From Cytobacillus praedii (GTDB lineage Bacteria; Bacillota; Bacilli; Bacillales; Cytobacillaceae), in contig NZ_LMBX01000018.1 in NCBI RefSeq assembly GCF_001439605.1, positions 1-64,000 of the forward strand: a DNA stretch of 64,000 bases. Reading direction: 5' to 3'. Shown here piece after piece: positions 59,336 to 64,000 of this stretch. Position 1 is the first letter of the stretch. Each line of letters begins with the position of its first letter. The position numbers and the translations under genes are program-made. The notes under the pieces were generated by a model. It had not been told where the DNA came from, did not search any database, and saw only the letters and a list, made by a program, of their open reading frames with translations.

Positions 59336-61444
59336 ATGGAGAATATGAAAGAATTATTATCGAGAGAGTTTAATAATGAAAAGATTAGTAATAAAATTGA
59401 AAGAATTATTTATGAAATTATTTTAAATCATATTAAAGATTTGATTTTTATTATGAAGGTAGATAAAGGGCCTTCATTTCGTTATTTGTTTGTTAATGAA
59501 CCAGGGATTAGACATGCTGACTTATCAGGAGGTTTTATTGGCAAGAGACTTAATGAGGTGCTATCCGAAGAAGTTGCCTCTTCACTGCAATTAGAATATG
59601 AAAAAATACTTGATAGAAAAGAAACAATGATATTTTCTGATGAAGTTAAATTGCCTGATGGAAGTACAATGATTGGTGAATCTTTCCTGACTCCCATTCT
59701 TGATGAAAATGATGAAGTTCTTTATGTAGTTTCGGTTACACGCGATATAACAACTGCTTTATTGGAGAAAAAGCGTCTAATAAAGAGTGAACAGAAATAT
59801 CGTTCTATCGTTGACCACAATTTAGATGGAATTATTTCAGTTGATTTAAAAGGGGCAATACTTGAAGTAAATCCTGCAGGCAATCAGCTAACAGGCTATA
59901 CGGCAAAGCAGTTAACTAAACGGTCTATTTTCAATTTAATAAGAGATCAGGATATTCCTGACTTTCGAAACTTATTTGATATAACGAAGAATGGGTATCC
60001 ATCAGAGTCTTTAGACATTCATTTTGTTCATAGAAAAGGCCATTACTTATCCATTCATTTAAAGACAGTTCCGATTGTTATTAATACGGAAATAGAGGGA
60101 ATTTACGTTATTATCAAGGATATTTCAGAGCAAGCAGAAAATGCAGAAACAATTAGGTATATGGCATTTCATGATCAGCTAACTGGTCTTTTAAATAGAA
60201 GGGCCTTGCTAGGAGATTTAGATAAATATATTTCAGATGCCAAAAAAAGCGGAAAGGAATTTGCGCTTCTATCCATTGATCTGGACCGCTTTAAATATTT
60301 AAATGATAGTTTAGGCCATCTTGTTGGGGATGAAATCCTAAAAAAGGTAGCAGAAAGATTGTGTGAGTTTAGGCATAAGAATTATTCTGTTTATAGGCAA
60401 GGCGGGGATGAATTTATCATCCTACTCCCACTTGCAGATAGAGGAAAAGCGAGAAGATTTGCACAAAATATTTTAGCAAGATTTGCGAGCTCCTTTTACC
60501 TGCACTCGAAGGAATATTACATTACTCCAAGTATTGGGGTGAGTATGTATCCTAACGATGGGAAAAATGCTGAAGCGTTAATAAAAAATGCAGATGAAGC
60601 CTTATTTCGTGTAAAAGAAAAAGGAAAAGCTCATTTTCAATTTTATCGTTCAGAAATGAATTCGATCATTAATAATGTTGTTGAGTTGGAGACATTTTTA
60701 CGTAAAGCAATAGACAGAAATGAGCTAACATTATACTATCAGCCGCAAATTGACTTGAAAACATTGAAAATAACAAGCTACGAAGCTCTTTTACGGTGGA
60801 ATAATCGTGAACTCGGATTTATTTCTCCGGCAGAATTTATTCCTTTAGCTGAAGATACTGGGTTAATTATTCCTATTGGCACTTGGGTAATTGAAACGGT
60901 TTGTAAACAAATTAAGGATTGGTCAGATCAAGGTAATAAAGAATTTAAAATAGCAATCAATATATCTCCAAAACAATTTCAACAGCATAGTTTAGTAGCA
61001 ATTATTCAGAAAGCAATAGAAAAGCATCGGATCCATCCGAAATGTTTAGAAATTGAAATTACGGAAGGGGCTATGCAAGATACAAAGGATACTGCGCCAA
61101 TACTAACTGGCTTAAAGGACTTAGGGGTATCGATCTCTGTTGATGACTTTGGAACAGGCTATTCTTCTTTAAGTTATTTGAAGCAATTTCCAATTGATGT
61201 GCTGAAAATTGATAAATCCTTTGTTAAAGATGTACATGTAAATGAAAAGGATGCAGCCATTACTACAACAATCATCCATTTGGGAAGAAGTTTAGGGATG
61301 GAGGTTATTGCCGAAGGTGTCGAGAATGAAGAGCAGGCGCAGTTTCTATTCCATGCGAACTGCCATAAAGCACAAGGGTTCTTATATTCAAAGCCGCTTC
61401 CTGCAGAAGAAATTGAAAAAAACTTTATGAATATAAATAAATAA
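59336..61444 (+). CDS. PAS-GGDEF-EAL cyclic-di-GMP enzyme
   Basis: Encodes about 702 residues from ATG 59336 (AAGGA 8 nt before); other ATGs at 59312 and 59327 are possible. Two PAS domains (about 30-140 and 155-265), GGDEF (about 280-435, motif RQGGDEFIILL intact) and EAL (about 450-695). The EAL residues are complete: SYEALLRWNN, EITEGAMQD, DDFGTGYSSLSYLKQFPIDV and VIAEGVENEEQ. It can in principle both make and break c-di-GMP; PAS input may decide. No membrane segment. It lies where B. subtilis has other genes (ykuD), so it is an insertion relative to that order. Confidence 0.92.
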   Translation: MENMKELLSREFNNEKISNKIERIIYEIILNHIKDLIFIMKVDKGPSFRYLFVNEPGIRHADLSGGFIGKRLNEVLSEEVASSLQLEYEKILDRKETMIFSDEVKLPDGSTMIGESFLTPILDENDEVLYVVSVTRDITTALLEKKRLIKSEQKYRSIVDHNLDGIISVDLKGAILEVNPAGNQLTGYTAKQLTKRSIFNLIRDQDIPDFRNLFDITKNGYPSESLDIHFVHRKGHYLSIHLKTVPIVINTEIEGIYVIIKDISEQAENAETIRYMAFHDQLTGLLNRRALLGDLDKYISDAKKSGKEFALLSIDLDRFKYLNDSLGHLVGDEILKKVAERLCEFRHKNYSVYRQGGDEFIILLPLADRGKARRFAQNILARFASSFYLHSKEYYITPSIGVSMYPNDGKNAEALIKNADEALFRVKEKGKAHFQFYRSEMNSIINNVVELETFLRKAIDRNELTLYYQPQIDLKTLKITSYEALLRWNNRELGFISPAEFIPLAEDTGLIIPIGTWVIETVCKQIKDWSDQGNKEFKIAINISPKQFQQHSLVAIIQKAIEKHRIHPKCLEIEITEGAMQDTKDTAPILTGLKDLGVSISVDDFGTGYSSLSYLKQFPIDVLKIDKSFVKDVHVNEKDAAITTTIIHLGRSLGMEVIAEGVENEEQAQFLFHANCHKAQGFLYSKPLPAEEIEKNFMNINK

Positions 61445-61448
61445 TAAC

Positions 61449-61490
61449 GAAAAAAGGAAAAGGAGCTTGGAGCTTCTTTTCCTTTTTTTC
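61449..61490 (+). terminator. rho-independent terminator
   Basis: Stem AAAAAAGGAAAAG / CTTTTCCTTTTTT with GAGCTTGGAGCTT in the loop part, followed by TC. Confidence 0.85.
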
Positions 61491-61530
61491 GCAAACTTTA
61501 TAACTTATCACACGATTGAGTAGAAATTGA

Positions 61531-61650
61531 TTTTTGCTCCAGGCTGATCATTTTCTGTGGATGGTCCATGAGCCGCCATGTGGCATACGACTGCGGGTCT
61601 AACATGTCCCTTACAAATCTGAAAGGAGGCCCGGACTTTCCGTTTCAATC
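61531..61650. repeat. degenerate Bacillus-type intergenic repeat
   Basis: Blocks TTTTTGCTCCAGGC, GGATGGTCCATGAGCCGCC, GACTGCGGGTCT, GGAGGCCCGGACTTTCCG and TTTCAATC keep the order of a very abundant Bacillaceae intergenic repeat (GCTCCAGGC ... CTTTCCGCGGG ... GAGCC ... TGCGGGGTCTC ... CTTTCCGCTCCAATC). It is much decayed here and codes for nothing. Recognition is from memory. Confidence 0.6.
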
Positions 61651-61726
61651 ATTCAGCAGTGTTAGTAAACAGAAAACTAATTCAAAACCAAAACCTTCAA
61701 AATTTCTGAAAATAGCCTTGCCTTTG

Positions 61727-62593
61727 TTATTTCTGAAAGAGTGAAAAAACGGTTAGTTCAGGTTTGCATAAAAAGCGAAATGGCAATCGTGTTGTCCCAA
61801 GTCCTCTATTTACATAGAGTGTCAAAGGTGTGCTGCCAATCTGATAAAATCCTTCGGTATACTTCTCAGCATAAGGAGGAATGACAAGTGCTCCTACAAA
61901 AGGGATTTTTACTTGCCCCCCATGGCTATGCCCGCTAAGTTGAAGCTGAATGTTAAAGGTTTCAGCCTCATCAGCAAAATCTGGTGCATGTGATAATAGA
62001 ATTTTATACGATTGATCAGGAACTCCATCTATCGCTGTTTGAATGTCAGGTTTACCAAGCATTGCATCATCAATTCCAATGACATAAATGCTGCTCCCAT
62101 CAATTAATTTAACCTTCTGGTGACTGTTTAGAAGTAATTTAAAGCCTGATTCTTCAATAATAGACTTATAGATATCTGTCCCATAGCCACCATGATCATG
62201 GTTGCCGTATATTGCAAATTTTCCAAAAGGAGCTTCTAACTCCTTTAATAGTGGAATAATGATGTTTGATTCGTGATATTGATTAGGAATATCCATTAAA
62301 TCACCTGTGAAAAAGATAATATCAGGTTTTAATGCATTTATTTTTTTTACTAGTTTTTTTAATTGATGTGCATCATAATGAAAGCCTAAATGCGTATCGC
62401 TAAATTGAACAATTTTGAAATCATTGAAGCTAGACGGAATGTCAGGATTGATGATTTTATGCTGATTGACATCTAGTAATTTAGGTTCAATTTCCCTCGA
62501 ATAATAATAGCCCCCAGCACTAAATCCAAATAAGGAAAACAGTGAGCCAATTGTTCTTTTCAAAAAGGACCTTCTTGAGATTTTCTTCGGCAT
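61727..62593 (-). CDS. ykuE: Tat-exported metallophosphoesterase YkuE
   Basis: Encodes 288 residues. The N-terminus has a twin-arginine signal (KISRRSFLKRTIGSLFSLFG). The calcineurin-like phosphoesterase motifs are complete: QFSDTHLGFHY, FTGDLMD, YGNHDHGG, LSHAPDFADE and SGHSHGGQV, which bind two metal ions. In B. subtilis YkuE is a wall-bound substrate of the TatAyCy system. Gene order ykuE-fadH is also the same, though here the genes diverge. Confidence 0.93.
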   Translation of the reverse strand: MPKKISRRSFLKRTIGSLFSLFGFSAGGYYYSREIEPKLLDVNQHKIINPDIPSSFNDFKIVQFSDTHLGFHYDAHQLKKLVKKINALKPDIIFFTGDLMDIPNQYHESNIIIPLLKELEAPFGKFAIYGNHDHGGYGTDIYKSIIEESGFKLLLNSHQKVKLIDGSSIYVIGIDDAMLGKPDIQTAIDGVPDQSYKILLSHAPDFADEAETFNIQLQLSGHSHGGQVKIPFVGALVIPPYAEKYTEGFYQIGSTPLTLYVNRGLGTTRLPFRFLCKPELTVFSLFQK

Positions 62594-62740
62594 CTTATTA
62601 CCAACCTATCTAAAAATTCATCTCTTTTATACTATCAAACTACGTTATGAAAAAGAAGGGAGAAATTTAACAATCATAAGCAGATGAAAGAAGAATAAAG
62701 AAAAAATAGTTCGAAAATTCATTATATAATGGTAAAATAA

Positions 62741-62756
62741 GAATGAATACTCATTC
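62741..62756. promoter_or_regulatory. FadR-type operator before fadH
   Basis: GAATGAATACTCATTC, the core palindrome of the Bacillus FadR box (TGAATGA-N4-TCATTCA), placed 20 bp before the fadH start. It predicts repression without long-chain acyl-CoA. Confidence 0.75.
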
Positions 62757-62776
62757 ATTTTAAGGGGGCGTGCATT

Positions 62777-63541
62777 TTGAAAGGGAAGGTCGTTATTGTT
62801 ACAGGTGGTTCAAGCGGGATGGGGAAGTATATGGCTAAGAAATTTGCTGAGGCTGGGGCATATGTTGTTATTACAGGCAGGAATCTTGAGCGCCTGGAAG
62901 AAACAAAAAAGGAAATTGAAAAAGAATCTGGACAAGTTTTGGTAGTCCAAATGGACGTAAGAGAAATTGAACATGTTAAGCATATGGTAGCAGAAACGTT
63001 AAATGCTTTTGGCAGAATCGACCATTTAATCAACAATGCTGCCGGAAATTTTATCTGTCCTGCGGAGAAGCTAAGTGCTAATGGCTGGAATTCGGTTATC
63101 AATATTGTTCTTAATGGGACATTTTACTGCTCAAGTGAAGTCGGGAAATACTGGATTGATAATGGAATGAAGGGCAGCATAATTAATATGGTTGCTACCT
63201 ATGCTTGGGATGCTGGACCAGGGGTCATTCATTCTGCAGCAGCGAAAGCAGGTGTTCTGTCAATGACGAGAACATTAGCTGTTGAGTGGGGCAGAAAGTA
63301 TGGAATAAGGGTGAATGCGATCGCTCCAGGCCCGATTGAACGAACAGGCGGAGCAGATAAATTATGGGAATCAGAAGAGGCAGCGAAGAGAACTCTTTCA
63401 AGTGTTCCGCTGGGGAGGCTTGGAAAACCAGAGGAAATTGCGGAATTAGCTTTCTTCTTATTATCGGACCATGCAGCATATATAAATGGGGAATGCATAA
63501 CAATGGATGGAGGCCAATGGCTAAATCAATACCCATTTTAA
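62777..63541 (+). CDS. fadH: 2,4-dienoyl-CoA reductase FadH (SDR family)
   Basis: Encodes 254 residues from TTG 62777 with AAGGGGG 9 nt upstream. SDR fold: VTGGSSGMGKYMAKKFAEAG (NADP binding), INNAAGNFICPAE, and the block SIINMVATYAWDAGPGVIHS followed by AAAKAG, where Lys is kept and the usual catalytic Tyr is replaced, as in peroxisomal-type dienoyl-CoA reductases. IRVNAIAPGPIERTGGADKL follows. It acts on unsaturated fatty acids in beta-oxidation. The FadR box fits this. Confidence 0.92.
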   Translation: MKGKVVIVTGGSSGMGKYMAKKFAEAGAYVVITGRNLERLEETKKEIEKESGQVLVVQMDVREIEHVKHMVAETLNAFGRIDHLINNAAGNFICPAEKLSANGWNSVINIVLNGTFYCSSEVGKYWIDNGMKGSIINMVATYAWDAGPGVIHSAAAKAGVLSMTRTLAVEWGRKYGIRVNAIAPGPIERTGGADKLWESEEAAKRTLSSVPLGRLGKPEEIAELAFFLLSDHAAYINGECITMDGGQWLNQYPF

Positions 63542-63645
63542 AGGGGATAAAAAAGCCGATTTCTGATTTTTGACTTTTCTATCTATTCCGAAATAATAAA
63601 AGTATGAAAAATAAACAGAAAAATTCATAAAATAGTAGTATACTT

Positions 63646-63681
63646 AAGCCGTGATAGAAATCGTTCTATCATGGCTTTTTC
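63646..63681 (+). terminator. terminator between fadH and the lyase gene
   Basis: AAGCCGTGATAGAA / TTCTATCATGGCTT stem with ATCG loop and T-run. Confidence 0.9.
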
Positions 63682-63705
63682 ATTAACTATTTGGAGGATG
63701 TTGAA

Positions 63706-64000
63706 GTGAGTACATATAGAATTGAAAAGGACTTCCTTGGTGAAAAATATGTACCAATCGAAGCTTACTATGGGATACAGACATTAAGAGCAGTTGAAAA
63801 CTTCCCAATTACTGGCTATAAATTAGACAAAGATTTAATTATTGCAATGGCAATTGTGAAAAAGGCTGCTGCTCTAGCAAATGCTGATGTTGGCAGATTA
63901 TATAAAGGTAAAGCAGAAGTGATTTGCCAAGCGGCAGATGAGATTATTACTGGCAAATGGCATGATCATTTTCTCGTTGATCCGATTCAAGGCGGAGCAG
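63706..64000 (+). CDS. aspA: aspartate ammonia-lyase (N-terminal part, cut by window end)
   Basis: GTG 63706 with GGAGG 8 nt upstream. The 98 visible residues, including YRIEKDFLGEKYVPIEAYYG and IQTLRAVENFPITGY, then WHDHFLVDPIQGGA at the edge, match bacterial aspartase/fumarase-superfamily proteins, here aspartate ammonia-lyase (AspA; AnsB in B. subtilis). It turns aspartate into fumarate and ammonia. The signature GSxxMPxKxN and the rest lie outside the window. Confidence 0.88.
   Translation, partial: MSTYRIEKDFLGEKYVPIEAYYGIQTLRAVENFPITGYKLDKDLIIAMAIVKKAAALANADVGRLYKGKAEVICQAADEIITGKWHDHFLVDPIQGGA

Overview
The window looks like a chromosomal segment of a low-GC, endospore-forming Bacillaceae bacterium. 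Evidence: the spore-cortex hydrolase CwlJ, a Spo0E-type phosphatase with Spo0A-box-like sites, KinD-like and PAS sporulation-type kinases, CtsR and CcpA sites, strong AAGGAGG ribosome sites and many GTG/TTG starts. Gene order from about 37 kb to the end follows the Bacillus subtilis kinD-mhqR-clpE-ykvI / ykvS / ptsHI / ykwC / cheV-ykyB-ykuC / ykuE-fadH region, with local replacements. The genus cannot be fixed from the sequence; it is not B. subtilis itself.

Region by region. 0-5.6 kb: small, mostly uncharacterised host genes (a short membrane peptide, a DUF3189-type protein, YnfA), a LexA-controlled WYL-like/YolD pair, and cwlJ. 5.665-20.844 kb: an integrated element of about 15.2 kb bounded by a perfect 63-bp direct repeat made from the 3' part of a tRNA-Arg(CCT) gene; the intact tRNA lies at the right end. 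The element carries two related tyrosine recombinases, a divergent repressor/early promoter switch with repeated operators, a run of small early genes, a ParB-like/HTH/J-domain fusion protein, a helicase-like ATPase, an HNH nuclease, a set of small late genes ending in a complete phage tail tape measure protein, a lipoprotein with its own promoter, and a 323-aa cargo gene at the left end. It has no capsid, portal, terminase, major tail or lysis gene. Its size and layout suggest a phage satellite or phage-derived island that depends on a helper; the lone tape measure gene and the ParB-J fusion are the most unusual content of the window.

21-35 kb: a membrane acyltransferase, then a redox block. 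A two-gene 2-oxoacid:ferredoxin oxidoreductase (gamma-delta fusion plus alpha-beta fusion) and a complete fixABCX operon (electron-bifurcating flavoprotein complex) sit about 5.5 kb apart, separated by a chemoreceptor, a PAS histidine kinase, a Spo0E-like phosphatase and a ZIP metal transporter. Together they could supply and use low-potential ferredoxin electrons; no nitrogenase gene is present.

35-64 kb: an Fsr-like MFS exporter, KinD-like kinase, MhqR-like MarR regulator, PepF oligoendopeptidase (where B. subtilis has motAB), ClpE under two CtsR boxes, YkvI, a lipoprotein, a CPBP protease, YkvS, a MoxR-DUF58-DUF4129 operon, ptsH-ptsI, YkwC-type dehydrogenase, RDD protein, CheV, YkyB, a PadR-MFS operon (YkuC), a PAS-GGDEF-EAL protein, Tat-exported phosphoesterase YkuE, FadH under a FadR-type operator, and the first 98 codons of aspartate ammonia-lyase, cut by the window edge.
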